Of a stretch of DNA of 64,000 bases, positions 32,843 to 42,971 are shown piece by piece. Every line of letters begins with the position of its first letter. The stretch's first letter is position 1. The notes beneath the pieces were generated by a model. The model was not told where the DNA came from, did not search any database, and worked only from the letters and a program-made list of their open reading frames with translations. Source of the stretch: Bathynomus jamesi (taxonomy: Eukaryota > Arthropoda > Malacostraca > Isopoda > Cirolanidae); contig JAJOZX010001738.1 in the NCBI GenBank assembly GCA_023014485.1, forward strand, positions 62,001 to 126,000, given 5' to 3'. Made by a program: the position numbers and the translations under genes.

Positions 32843-34481
32843 TGTTGTTGTTGTTGTTGTTGTTGGTTAGCCGATCAGCCCACCCTGATCGAGCAAGCCG
32901 GCGGCACGCAGGTAACCGATCGCCCTCTCCGGAGTGGACCAGAGGTTCAGCGCATTAGTGATGTTGTGTTGTGTTCTATGTTGTGCTAGAGTGGTACAGT
33001 CTGTCATAATGTGTTCAATTGTTTGTGGCAGGTGGCAGGTGTCGTCTGTGGAGTTGTTTAGTCTGTGTTTATATATCTGTAAGTTGGGGGTGATGTCCAC
33101 ATCGGACTCGTGCTAAGTTAACTCGATCCGATCTGCTAAGGCTGGTCTCTGACCTGTCAATGGGTGGCGGCTTCGCACGTAGGACCGCATTCGGACCGAG
33201 TCGTGTCAGTGCTTTGTGGGTTAGGTGTGTGTGTATGTGTTTTCTGGACTGTGTGATATCTGTGGGGCGTGGTATGGAATGGAGTATTTGGTTATAATGT
33301 CTCTCTGGTGTTACATTAATGGTGCGAGGTGTCGGTGCATGATTGGACATGTAGTGGCAAGGGTGCTGTGGGTTAGTTGTCGCTGCTGCCATGAATTGTG
33401 TTCCCCTCATGTCTAAATGTTCCCTAACTTTCAGTATTTTTGTTTCTGTGTGCAGGTATTCTACTGGTGTTGTTTGAGTGCATCCTGTAATGATACGAAG
33501 TGCGTTGTTTTGTATTGTCTGTAAGGTGTTTATGTGTGTGTTTGAGATAATGGGTGCCCAGCATGGGCTAACATAGTCCATAACTGAGCGAATATATTGT
33601 TTGTATATGAGTGATGTTGTTTCCTGCTAGTGTCCAAAGTTTGTGCCTGTTAGTACCCTAAGCGTATTAAGTCTTGACGTACACGTACATTTGTTTTTAA
33701 TGTCGTGAATGTGGTTTGCAAAAGATAATGATGTGTTGTATCTGACTCCAAGTATTTTGGTCCTGTGAGTGTGTGGAATGTTGGTGTTGTTTAGTGTAAT
33801 CTGTGGAGTTATCTGGTGTTCTTTTGTGTTGCTTGTGAGCAAAATGATGGTTGATTTTGTGGGCGCTACTTTGAGTCTATTGTGTGTGAGCCAGTCTTGT
33901 ATGCTGTTTATGTATGTTTGTAGGTTATTTGTAGCGGTGTCGATGCTGTTATGGGTGGATTTTAGAGTGATGTCATCTGCATATGATGATAAGGTAAGCT
34001 TGTTATCTATGGGTGTTGGAATGTCATGCATGTATAAGTTGAACAGTGTTGGTGAGAGAACAGAGCCTTGAGGGACCCGTTCGGAAAAAGCTTGTTTTTG
34101 GATGACTTGCCATTAAATGTGACATGTGAGTATCTTCCTGAAAGATAGTTGCTCAGCCACCTTTTTGATGTTATTGTGCATGTTTGTGTTGAGTATTTTG
34201 TTTATGAGAGGGAAGCGTGGGACAGCATCAAAAGCTTTACTAATGACTATTGTTGCCAATAGTGTACGTTGAGCTGGTCGTCTGGAGTTGATGCCATCCA
34301 TGATGCGCTGCATGAGGTTAGTGAGTAATGTCGTTGGTGAGTGGTGAGGTCTGAATCCATGTTGAGTAGGCGATAGCGGTATGTGTGGGTTAGTGATTTG
34401 TAAGATTAGTCTTTCTGTTACTTTGGAAGGTGTGCATGGTAAAGTAATGGGTCTATAGGAAGCTGGTTCTGTTGGATTTTT
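32843..34481 (-). pseudogene. LINE with (CAA)n tail, copy 2
   Basis: It is nearly identical to the copy at 17401-19325 but truncated earlier at the 5' end. Landmarks on the minus strand are LATIVISKAFDAV, SSYADDITLKST and a C-terminal zinc-like region in which part of the first cysteine pair is lost by a small deletion (DTCHLPQTIEHIM). A (CAA)n tail of about 21 bases lies at 32844-32864. Frames shift several times. Confidence 0.85.
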
Positions 34482-34546
34482 GAGTGACAAGCTGACCTTC
34501 GTCAGAATGAACAATTCAGGCGAAAGCAAAACCGAGGTTAACCAAG
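34482..34546 (+). mobile_element. SINE-D tail fragment
   Basis: GACCTTCGTCAGAATGAACA and AACCAAGGTTA match the tail of SINE-D. The fragment lies between a LINE 5' end and (TA)n. Confidence 0.65.
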
Positions 34547-34547
34547 G

Positions 34548-34603
<56 letters not shown>
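34547..34603. repeat. (TA)n microsatellite
   Basis: About 57 bases of TA form the left border of the Penelope-like pair. Confidence 0.95.
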
Positions 34604-34606
<3 letters not shown>

Positions 34607-34636
34607 TAAAACCACGAAGGAAAGGAAACACAAAAG

Positions 34637-34676
34637 GTGCTCAAGCGCTTTCGTCTAATGACATCCTCGGGAACAC
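34637..34676 (-). ncRNA. Hammerhead-ribozyme-like motif, core mutated
   Basis: It is the same fold as the copy at 37548-37587, but the core reads CCGAGGA instead of CTGANGA, so the conserved U4 is lost and activity is unlikely. Confidence 0.65.
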
Positions 34677-35124
34677 TGAAGTACATAAAGGTTACGGCCT
34701 ATATATAGGTTACAGAAAGAAAAAAATAAATAAATAAATAAATAACATACATTCACCAAACATATATATACATATATACATACATATCTACACACACACA
34801 TATATATATATATGCAATAAACGGAGAAGTAAAAATAAAAATTAAAATTAAAGGATTACAAGAGGCATACAGATCTGTAAGGAAAAATATCGATTTTTAG
34901 CACAATATCAAATGAATTATAAAAATACAAATTTATACTGGAAATCTGCCGGGTTTTAACACTTTGCCTTTTATAGTCAAGTTTCGATATATATAAAAAT
35001 AAATGAAGATTAAAAGTTAATAAAGTGGCATACAAGTTTACCAAAGATTTAGCGTCCTACCCTTTTTATCTAAATCTGTTTTGAAGAATTCAAAACAACA
35101 GGATCGAGTTGAAAAGACCTTTGC

Positions 35125-36173
35125 TTATGTTGAAGTTATTTGAAAGTTGGATAATGGCAGACTCAAGAATATTTCTATTAACAATGTTGCTAGAGTGAAA
35201 TAAAACTGAAGCATTATTCCAATCAATACAGTGGGATAACTCTGACAAATGGACAAAAAGAGCACTGGACAACTGTCCTGTTCTAACGGAATATTGATGC
35301 TGTTTTTACGTGTGTGCAAATCCTTTCCCGTCTGACCTATGTAAAAGGAATCACATTGTTTACACCCAATTTTATAGATAATGCCTGAATTATTGGTAGG
35401 GCTATTTTTTACTATATTTTTCACAATATTGTTATATGAAAATACTACATTAATATCCAAAAGTTTAAGTACATTAGCAATGCCTAAAAAGCCCGGAAAA
35501 AAGGAAGTACTAAAATATTTTTTGACAAAGTACGAGTGTTATTATTGACACGATAGAAAGTTCGTTTTGCCTTGTTGAGACAAGATTCCATAAACGCAGA
35601 TGGATAACACAGATCACTTCCAATACCGTTGATTTTTTCAATTCGGCATCGATGTATTCCGGACTGGCGATCCTAAGGGCGCGGAGAAACATTGATGAAA
35701 AAATGGCCTTCTTAGTGGGGGTGTCATGTCCCGAGTAAAAGTGTACGTAGGACAAATTGTTTGTTGTTTTTCCGATAGATACTAAACTTAAAACCTGGGC
35801 TTTCCCTATGTACACGCACATCCAAAAATGGGATTGAATTGTCTTGTTCCACTTCTAAAGTAAACTTAATGGAGGGGACTTGATCATTTAACTGAAGGAG
35901 AAGTTATCCAGGTCACGATTCATGGGCCAGATACACAAAATATCGTCGACGTACCGCAACCAAGGGATGCCAACCCCCGGATTCTCGGAATGTAAGTAAT
36001 TTCGAAAAACTCCATATAAATATTGAGAGGAGGGGCGATAAGGGGTTGCCCATGGCCATCCCAAACACTTGTTGATAATACTCGTTATTGAAAGTGAATT
36101 TACAGTCTTTGATGCAAAGCTTAATAAGTTCCAAAACTGTAAATTCACTTTCAATAACGAGTATTATCAACAA
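35125..36173 (-). pseudogene. Penelope-like RT and GIY-YIG endonuclease, minus arm
   Basis: Pieces in several frames, in order: LIKLCIKDCKFTFNNEYYQQ and GMAMGNPLSPLLS (RT), then YVDDILCIWPMNRDLDN (catalytic YVDD), then a linker (FYSGHDTPTKKAIFSSMFL), then GIIYKIGCKQCDSFYIGQTG (GIY-YIG nuclease). Frameshifts and a few premature stops are present. It is the mirror partner of 36069-37210 and keeps about ten more RT codons at its 5' end. Confidence 0.85.
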
Positions 36174-37210
36174 GTGTTTGGGATGGCCATGGGCAACCCC
36201 TTATCGCCCCTCCTCTCCAATATTTATATGGAGTTTTTCGAAATTACTTACATTCCGAGAATCCTGGGGGTTGGCATCCCTTGGTTGCGGTACGTCGACG
36301 ATATTTTGTGTATCTGGCCCATGAATCGTGACCTGGATAACTTCCTCCTTCAGTTAAATGATGCAAGTCCCCTCCATTAAGTTTACTTTAGAAGTGGAAC
36401 AAGCAATTCAATCCCATTTTTGGATGTGCGTGTACATAGGGAAAGCCCAGGTTTTAAGTTTAGTATCTATCGGAAAACAACAAACAATTTGTCCTACGTA
36501 CACTTTTACTCGGGACATGACACCCCCACTAAGAAGGCCATTTTTTCATCAATGTTTCTCCGCGCCCTTAGGATCGCCAGTCCGGAATACATCGATGCCG
36601 AATTGAAAAAATCAACGGTATTGGAAGTGATCTGTGTTATCCATCTGCGTTTATGGAATCTTGTCTCAACAAGGCAAAACGAACTTTCTATCGTGTCAAT
36701 AATAACACTTGTACTTTGTCAAAAAATATTTTAGTACTTCCTTTTTTCCCGGGCTTTTTAGGCATTGCTAATGTACTTAAACTTTTGGATATTAATGTAG
36801 TATTTTCATATAACAATATTGTGAAAAATATAGTAAAAAATAGCCCTACCAATAATTCAGGCATTATCTATAAAATTGGGTGTAAACAATGTGATTCCTT
36901 TTACATAGGTCAGACGGGAAAGGATTTGCACACACGTATAAAACAGCATCAATATTCCGTTAGAACAGGACAGTTGTCCAGTGCTCTTTTTGTCCATTTG
37001 TCAGAGTTATCCCACTGTATTGATTGGAATAATGCTTCAGTTTTATTTCACTCTAGCAACATTGTTAATAGAAATATTCTTGAGTCTGCCATTATCCAAC
37101 TTTCAAATAACTTCAACATAAGCAAAGGTCTTTTTCAACTCGATCCTGTTGTTTTGAATTCCTTCAAAACAGATTTACATAAAAAGGGTAGGACGCTAAA
37201 TCTTTGGTAA
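36069..37210 (+). pseudogene. Penelope-like RT and GIY-YIG endonuclease, plus arm
   Basis: RT motif B region GMAMGNPLSPLLSNIYMEFF and catalytic YVDDILCIWP lie in the first ORF (to 36380). After frame changes the linker runs through FSIYRKTTNNLSYVHFYSG to a 185-residue ORF (36653-37210) with GIIYKIGCKQCDSFYIGQTG and a C-terminal part ending at a stop at 37210. In this family the RT copies the element RNA and the GIY-YIG nuclease is thought to nick the target. The N-terminal RT fingers are lost, so it is a truncated copy. The first codons before about 36131 belong to the palindrome junction. Confidence 0.9.
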
Positions 37211-37547
37211 ACTTGTATGCCACTTTATTAACTTTTAATCTTCATTTTATTTTTATATATATCGAAACTTGACTATAAAAGGCAAAGTGTTAAAACCGGG
37301 CAGATTTCCAGTATAAATTTGTATTTTTATAATTCATTTGATCTTGTGCTAAAAATCGATATTTTTCCTTACAAATCTGTATGCCTCTTTGTTAATCCTT
37401 TAATTTTTAATTTTTATTTTTACTTCTCCGTTTATTGCATATATATATATGTATATATTTGTTTGTGTGTATGTATGTTATTTATTTATTTATTTATTTT
37501 TTTTTTTCTGTAACCTATATATAGGCCGTAACCTTTTATGTACTTCA

Positions 37548-37587
37548 GTGTTCCTGATGATGTCATTAGACGAAAGCGCTTGAGCAC
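37548..37587 (+). ncRNA. Type I hammerhead-ribozyme-like motif (Penelope family A)
   Basis: Helix I is GTGTTC paired with GAGCAC (six pairs including one G-U). The core is CTGATGA, helix II is GTC/GAC around ATTA, then GAAA, a palindromic helix III AGCGCT, and T at the expected cleavage position before helix I. One extra T lies between the core A9 and helix II. Such minimal hammerheads with palindromic helix III are reported in Penelope-like elements and are thought to act as dimers. I infer self-cleavage; it is not shown. Confidence 0.75.
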
Positions 37588-37694
37588 CTTTTTGTGTTTC
37601 CTTTCCTTCGTGGTTTTATTCATCATAAATATTTTTCACGTGTTACTTTCGTGAAATAATTTTCATATATATATATATATATTATATATATATA

Positions 37695-38105
37695 TCATGT
37701 AACTTCCATAATAAAAGAATCTATAACTAGAAAATAGAACAAAAGGTTCACATCGCACAACTCTAATACACTCATTCCAATAAAATATGGCAATAGTATT
37801 TGTTCAATTCAAGTAGTTTAACAGCAGTAATTATCTTGTGAACTTGATTAATTTTTAGTCAGCTAAGTAGCCTACATAAATTAACACTGTTTACACAATT
37901 TATAAACTGTCTCTTTCATATATGAAAGCATCCAATTTTCGTAAAACTAACTAAAGAACAGCTACTATTTAACACATCATATGGTAAGTCATGCCAAATT
38001 CTTCTACTCTAGGACCAAATATTTTTTGTAGATCTAGTCTACAAGTCTGCTTTCTAATTTTCTCATTATGTCTTTTTTTCCAGCAGACTTTAATAAGAAA
38101 AAGTT
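37695..38105. other. No recognised feature
   Basis: AT-rich DNA between a (TA)n run and a LINE fragment. Confidence 0.5.
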
Positions 38106-38330
38106 GCATATAGTTTGGTCAAATCTGAAAAAATTTTGAGCAGCTGTATCATATCTACCCCAAAACAATCTTTCTCAAAACTAAACAGGCCTAGTTCCTT
38201 TAATCTTTCACTGCATTCCAATCTTAAGCCAGAGATAAGTTTGGTTGTCCCTACACTGCACCTCTTCAAGCATATCTATATCCTACCTATGGTGAGGAGA
38301 CCAGGTTTAAATGAGACCTAACAAAAGAAT
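38106..38330 (-). pseudogene. CR1-like LINE fragment
   Basis: The minus strand gives CSVGTTKLISGLRLECSERL followed by KELGLFSFEK and DMIQLLKIFSDLT, the region after the RT core in CR1-type LINEs (compare RLKELKLTTLETRRLRG at 44164-44454). It is decayed. Confidence 0.55.
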
Positions 38331-38509
38331 TATATATTCTACGGATAGCTTATTTTAAACCCGTGTATAACATCATACTTCTTTATAGGAATCTTATAAA
38401 AAATTATGGAGATTACAGAATCTAAAGAAATAAAATCATGTGTTTACTTAGGTGTAGTTTAAAATATAGCTGCCTTTAGTAAGTCTACCTGACTAATAGT
38501 TTTTTAATA

Positions 38510-38967
38510 CAGTAGACACTCGCCGTTCACGGATTTGCTTATTCGCGGGTGGCAGTGAACAAAGTAGTTCCCGCGGAAGAATACAGGCGCCATTTTATCT
38601 CCCACATAGCATCAGTCTGCACCTGCCAGCGTCCCGCAAGTTTGTTCCGTGTATCTCGTGATTTTATTTACTATTTTAATTGCCCTTACTAATGTTTTAA
38701 TCATGGTATATAAGAGAAAATCAAGTGGTTGTAAGCCTAGTGAGAAGAGGCAAAAAAAGTGGTCTCTCACTGATAAAGTAGAATATACCATAAAAACAAT
38801 GCACAAACTCGTATATATAAAGATTAAATATGGCAGAAAGGGTAAAATTTTTAGACTTGAAGTACCTAACCCTATTTCCTCCATAAGCCTTCAAGTTTGT
38901 GCATCGTGGATTTGCCGTTCGCGGCGAAATCCAAAAACGTAACCCCGCGAACGGTGAGGGTCTACTG
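38510..38967 (+). mobile_element. Tigger/pogo MITE with TA duplication
   Basis: It is flanked by TA (38508-38509 and 38968-38969), with inverted tips CAGTAGACMCTCRCCGTTCR. A short frame starting at 38704 reads VYKRKSSGCKPSEKRQKKWS then LTDKVEY, like the N-terminal start of Tigger transposases. The rest of the gene is deleted. Confidence 0.87.
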
Positions 38968-38969
38968 TA

Positions 38970-39515
38970 TTTTATCTTTCAATCTATATAAAAAATATAT
39001 TTCTACCTATTAACTAACACTTTGACTGTATATTAAAAAAAAATTAAATTGCTATAACTAAGTTATAAAATCGATAAACCATGCATATATCAATGTTTCA
39101 AATTTATTCTGATGATAAACTATTTGCCCCTTTTTTCCACACTTCCTTTATTTGCATTTGTATGAGTTTATTATTTCTTTTCAAGAGGTTCATCCGTGAA
39201 TATTGCTGAGTTCTCATGTTCAATGTTCATGTTCAATATGTTGAATCTAAACATTACATAATTAAATTTTGTTGACGAGTTATAATATATATATATGGTC
39301 GCAGATTCGATATCCGATAGTGCTGGATGGTAATATTCTAAATTTATCATAATCGGATAAAACTTCAGTTATATGGTTATTGTGTAAAACATGAAAAATG
39401 GGGAAAACGTCTGTCCAATCTTGTGAGGTCTAGACTCCGTCCATTTTGTTTGCCTGGTAATGTAATTTCTATATTAATAAGAATGCTGTCTATTGCGAAA
39501 TCCAGGGTATTATAT
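38970..39515. other. Mostly unassigned
   Basis: Positions 39370-39515 on the minus strand read LDFAIDSILINIEITLPG, which could be a decayed LINE endonuclease. Nothing else is recognised. Confidence 0.3.
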
Positions 39516-39521
39516 ACACAT

Positions 39522-39750
39522 ATACCTTGGTTAACCTTGGTTTCGCTTCCGCCTGAATTGTTCATTCTCACTCCATCTTAAACCTACAGTTTAACGTGGA
39601 ATCTGAACCACGCCTCACTAGTAACCCAGCGTCTTAACCACTAGGCTGCCCAGGGTACCCATTTATCTACCAACCAATTTATTTGTGTGGAAGGATGAAC
39701 AGTTGGATTTTGCTGCGTGCCGCCTGCCATCACCGGGTCGCATAATGGAG
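39522..39750 (-). mobile_element. SINE-D copy
   Basis: It shows the SINE-D tail (ACCTTGGTTAACCTTGG), the module with GTCTTAACCACTAGG, then CTGCGTGCCGCC and part of the other module. It is truncated at the 5' end and bordered by TA-rich DNA. Confidence 0.8.
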
Positions 39751-39767
39751 ATTTTATATATATATAC

Positions 39768-40062
39768 ACCTTTGGTTAGCTTCCGCCCGAATTGTTCATT
39801 CTGACGAAGGTCAAGCTTTTCACTCCACCTTAGACCTACAGTTTAACGTGGAATCCGAACCACGCCCCATCAGTAGCCCAACGTCTTAACCACTAGGCCA
39901 CCTAGGGTACCCGTTTATCTACCAACCACTTCTTTTTTTTTTTTTTTATTGTGTGGAAGGATGAACAGCTGTGTTTTGCTGCGCGCCGGCTGCCGTCGGG
40001 TCTCGAACCCGGGGCCGATGGATTCGTAGTCAGCGACGCTAACCACTACACACCGAGGTGTG
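39768..40062 (-). mobile_element. SINE-D copy, nearly full length
   Basis: Both tRNA-like modules are clear. The outer one reads, on the minus strand, TGTAGTGGTTAGCGTCGCTG with box B GGTTCGAGACC and ACG at the anticodon position. The inner one has GTGGTTAAGACG and GTGGTTCGGATTCCACG. A T-run lies between the modules. Confidence 0.85.
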
Positions 40063-40285
40063 TATATATATAATGAGGTCGGAAGATCAATACCCGATGT
40101 GGTTTATTATTATATACGAATGTCTTTTAAATATTTAATTTAAAAGCCGGAATGTTTTTCCGTTACATAATTTGTATGTAAAATATGAAAAATAATGATA
40201 AACGCCTATTTGTTCCTTCGCATTAGTAACAAAATTATGATTTGAATGTAATTTGTACATGCATAAAAATACTCTTTTGAGAAAG

Positions 40286-40334
<49 letters not shown>

Positions 40335-40682
40335 GTGGAGGCTCGATCTCGTATGGAGATCATGTGAGATGAAAAAATAAATTTAAAACGGTTGATAATT
40401 TTGCATCAAGTAACCACTTCCATTCTTCCAGACGCAAATTTCCCTTCAAATTCCAGTCGTAACTGTATATTACTTATATGAATGTCTCTTAAACATTTAA
40501 TTTTAAAGAAGTAGGGTATTGCAGGTTTATTTTAAACTGAAATGCAAAATTTGCTTGCAAGAGATGGGAAAACAGAATAAAATGATGCTAACATAGCTTG
40601 GTCGTGCAGGGAATTTTTGCAGATATATACACCGATTTTTAGGCCGATTCTTATTAGAGTAAGCGAGATGTAAGAGGAGTTT

Positions 40683-40724
<42 letters not shown>
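40063..40724. repeat. Related AT-rich repeat pair and microsatellites
   Basis: The phrase ATGAATGTCTCTTAAACATT at about 40479 has a diverged relative near 40117. (TA)n runs lie at 40289-40332 and 40700-40724, with (CA)n before the latter. No gene is seen. Confidence 0.45.
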
Positions 40725-41397
40725 GGGAATGAACTCAGAATGGTCCCCTGAGTTTTTTATGATACACACAGACAGTGCATGGAACAAGGAACTCTTCTGG
40801 GAAAATTAAATCCACTATAGTCCGAATAAGTAATGGTTTTTCTTTTTCATTTACCATTACTTATTCGGACTATACTGTAGTGGATTTAATTTTCCCAGAA
40901 GAGTTCCTTGTTCCATGCACTGTCTGTGTGTATCATAAAAAACTCAGGGGACCATTCTGAGTTCATTCCCATCTTGAAACGGACATGTTATGTGCCTTGA
41001 AAAGTGGACGCTCACTTCTACCAGTTGAGGTTTAAGTTTTGGTTTTTGGCTAAAAATATAATAGTTACCCCTTTTTCTTTTATGTATTCAATCTGACGTG
41101 AAGGCAGCGAGTCTTTTGCTTATATTGAGGTTCTAAATGTAGCAGGGCTAGGCTGCTTTAAACCCTAGATCCATGTCCCAAAGCTGGATCCTGTCTGCTT
41201 TGCAGATAGCTGGTGAGGGAAGCTATATTTATGGGACATCTTTGCGAGTGACCCGTTGCCCACGTCGGGCTAGCATCATGAAAAAGAAAAACTATGGTAT
41301 TTGTCATTTACCATTACTTATTCGGACTATAGTGGATTTAATTTTCCCAGAAGAGTTCCTTGTTCCATGCACTGTCTGTGTGTATATATATATATAT
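40725..41397 (+). mobile_element. Family B palindromic repeat, copy 2
   Basis: An inverted pair (about 40725-40848 and 40850-40972) is followed by a second direct copy running to about 41390. Shared phrases with copies 1, 3 and 4 include GAACTCTTCTGGGAAAATTA and its complement. The outer borders are (CA)n/(TA)n and (TA)n. No protein is encoded. Confidence 0.8.
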
Positions 41398-41399
41398 AA

Positions 41400-42035
41400 A
41401 TTTCTTTTTCATAACTTGTAACTAGCTTTCGGGGGGGCTGCTGTAGGACTTACAAATTTTCTTCTGTTAGTGAACAGCGAAAAATCTGTCATTAAAATGT
41501 TTATCACATATCACTTTTTATGTTTGAATTAAATTTTAGGTTCACTCTTCCACAATTAGACGCCCAGATATTAAAAAGATCCTCGGTTTTAGGGAAGTGA
41601 AAAAAACTTGTACTTTTTGTGGAAGTTTCTACATAGTTCAGAGTGCCGCAGCACACTTTAAAAGCATTTTGCATTTATTTCCAATATACAGTTTTAACTT
41701 TGAATGCTTTGAATATGAGACTCCATTAGTTTTTTATTTAGAGTTGAGCCATCACGTCATCAACCTCCAGCATCTTTGATTGGCTGCATAAAGTAGCCTC
41801 CGTTCGAGTTGCATGATTATAATATTGCAATTTTTAAAAATATTAATTAATTCAGAAATTATAAATTGAATACATAATTTTATAACCAAAAAAAATTGTA
41901 CGTTGAAATTACTTAATAAAATTGCCCGATTCATCCTTATTTTAAAAACGTATATACTTATTTGGTTACTCACTGGGGGTTAGAACAAAGCTAACGCACA
42001 GACATTTTTACAACTAATCCCCGAAACGAATTATT
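41400..42035. other. No recognised feature
   Basis: AT-rich DNA with short open frames (41597-41779 plus, 41752-41973 minus) lacking known domains. Confidence 0.5.
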
Positions 42036-42039
42036 TCAC

Positions 42040-42465
42040 CTCTGATACTTTTGTTTGCTCAAACAATATTTTTAGAGTTGATACACTGACCTATGGTCAA
42101 AATTGGGGAAAATTCTCTGGTTCGGATAAATTCTAGAGATCTATGTAGTGGAAACTTTCTCACCAAATTTTATAAAGATCCTGTGATAAGTAAAGGATGT
42201 AGCATATTACCACTAATACCGATGATACTATTAATAATAACAAAATTTTGAGATGACCGTATTAATTCGTGTTTTAAGAAGACGTTTTTCACTTCTATCA
42301 CTTTTGTTCTCCCGGACAATATTTTTGGAGTTGATACACTGACATATGGTAAAAATTAGTGAGAATCAGCCGGTTCGGATAAATTGCCAGAGATCTATAT
42401 AGTGGCAACATTACCACCAAGTTTTATGAAGATCCAGTGAAAAGCAAAGGTTGTAGCCGTGACAT
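42040..42465. repeat. Two diverged copies of a repeat of roughly 240 bp
   Basis: The segments around 42055-42200 and 42295-42455 share GAGTTGATACACTGAC, GGTTCGGATAAATT, AGAGATCTAT and AAGATCC in the same order. An old tandem duplication is likely. Confidence 0.75.
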
Positions 42466-42472
42466 AATAATC

Positions 42473-42473
<1 letters not shown>

Positions 42474-42504
<31 letters not shown>

Positions 42505-42512
42505 TAATAATA
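42474..42512. repeat. (AAT)n microsatellite
   Basis: About 38 bases of ATA units with one slip. Confidence 0.95.
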
Positions 42513-42527
42513 ATTTCAGCAAAAACA

Positions 42528-42876
42528 ATAAGACGTTCCGCAAAAAGCTTAATGAACCCACATATCGTTAAACACCAGACACCACCAACACACCAATTTA
42601 TTTTCTCTTTGGATTATCAACACACAAGAGTTACGAAAATAATCTAAATGGGAAACTAAACTGTTTAGTCGAGAAAATGATAAATAAATATATTTCCATA
42701 TTCTTAGCATCGTTTTTGTAAATCTCAGAGTAAATACTTTTCTACGGGGAAATTTATTTATTATGTGGGCAATTTATTAGATGAGAGTATTTACTTTCAT
42801 GGCGAGATTTTAAATATCAATCTCATGGACTAAAATTTTGCATGAACTTTTTTCATGTCAAAATTTGTAACTTAAA

Positions 42877-42885
<9 letters not shown>
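42528..42885 (+). mobile_element. Family C repeat, copy 1
   Basis: Segment X (about 42535-42690, starting AAAAGCTTAATGAACCC) is followed by segment Z (about 42755-42880, with TTATGTGGGCAATTTATT). Both recur at 45183-45705 nearly unchanged. (TA)n follows. No protein or ribozyme motif is visible. Confidence 0.75.

Positions 42886-42961
<76 letters not shown>

Positions 42962-42971
<10 letters not shown>

Larger units (their letters stand above)
34604..37672. mobile_element. Penelope-like family A, copy 1: head-to-head pair
   Basis: A minus-strand arm (34604 to about 36130) and a plus-strand arm (about 36131 to 37672), each about 1.53 kb, meet inside the RT gene, with their 5' truncation points only about 30 bp apart. 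Each arm carries RT, GIY-YIG endonuclease and a 3' region with a hammerhead-like motif. Only the right arm has the final hairpin tail. Both outer borders are (TA)n. Inverted, truncated partners are typical of Penelope-like insertions. Confidence 0.9.
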
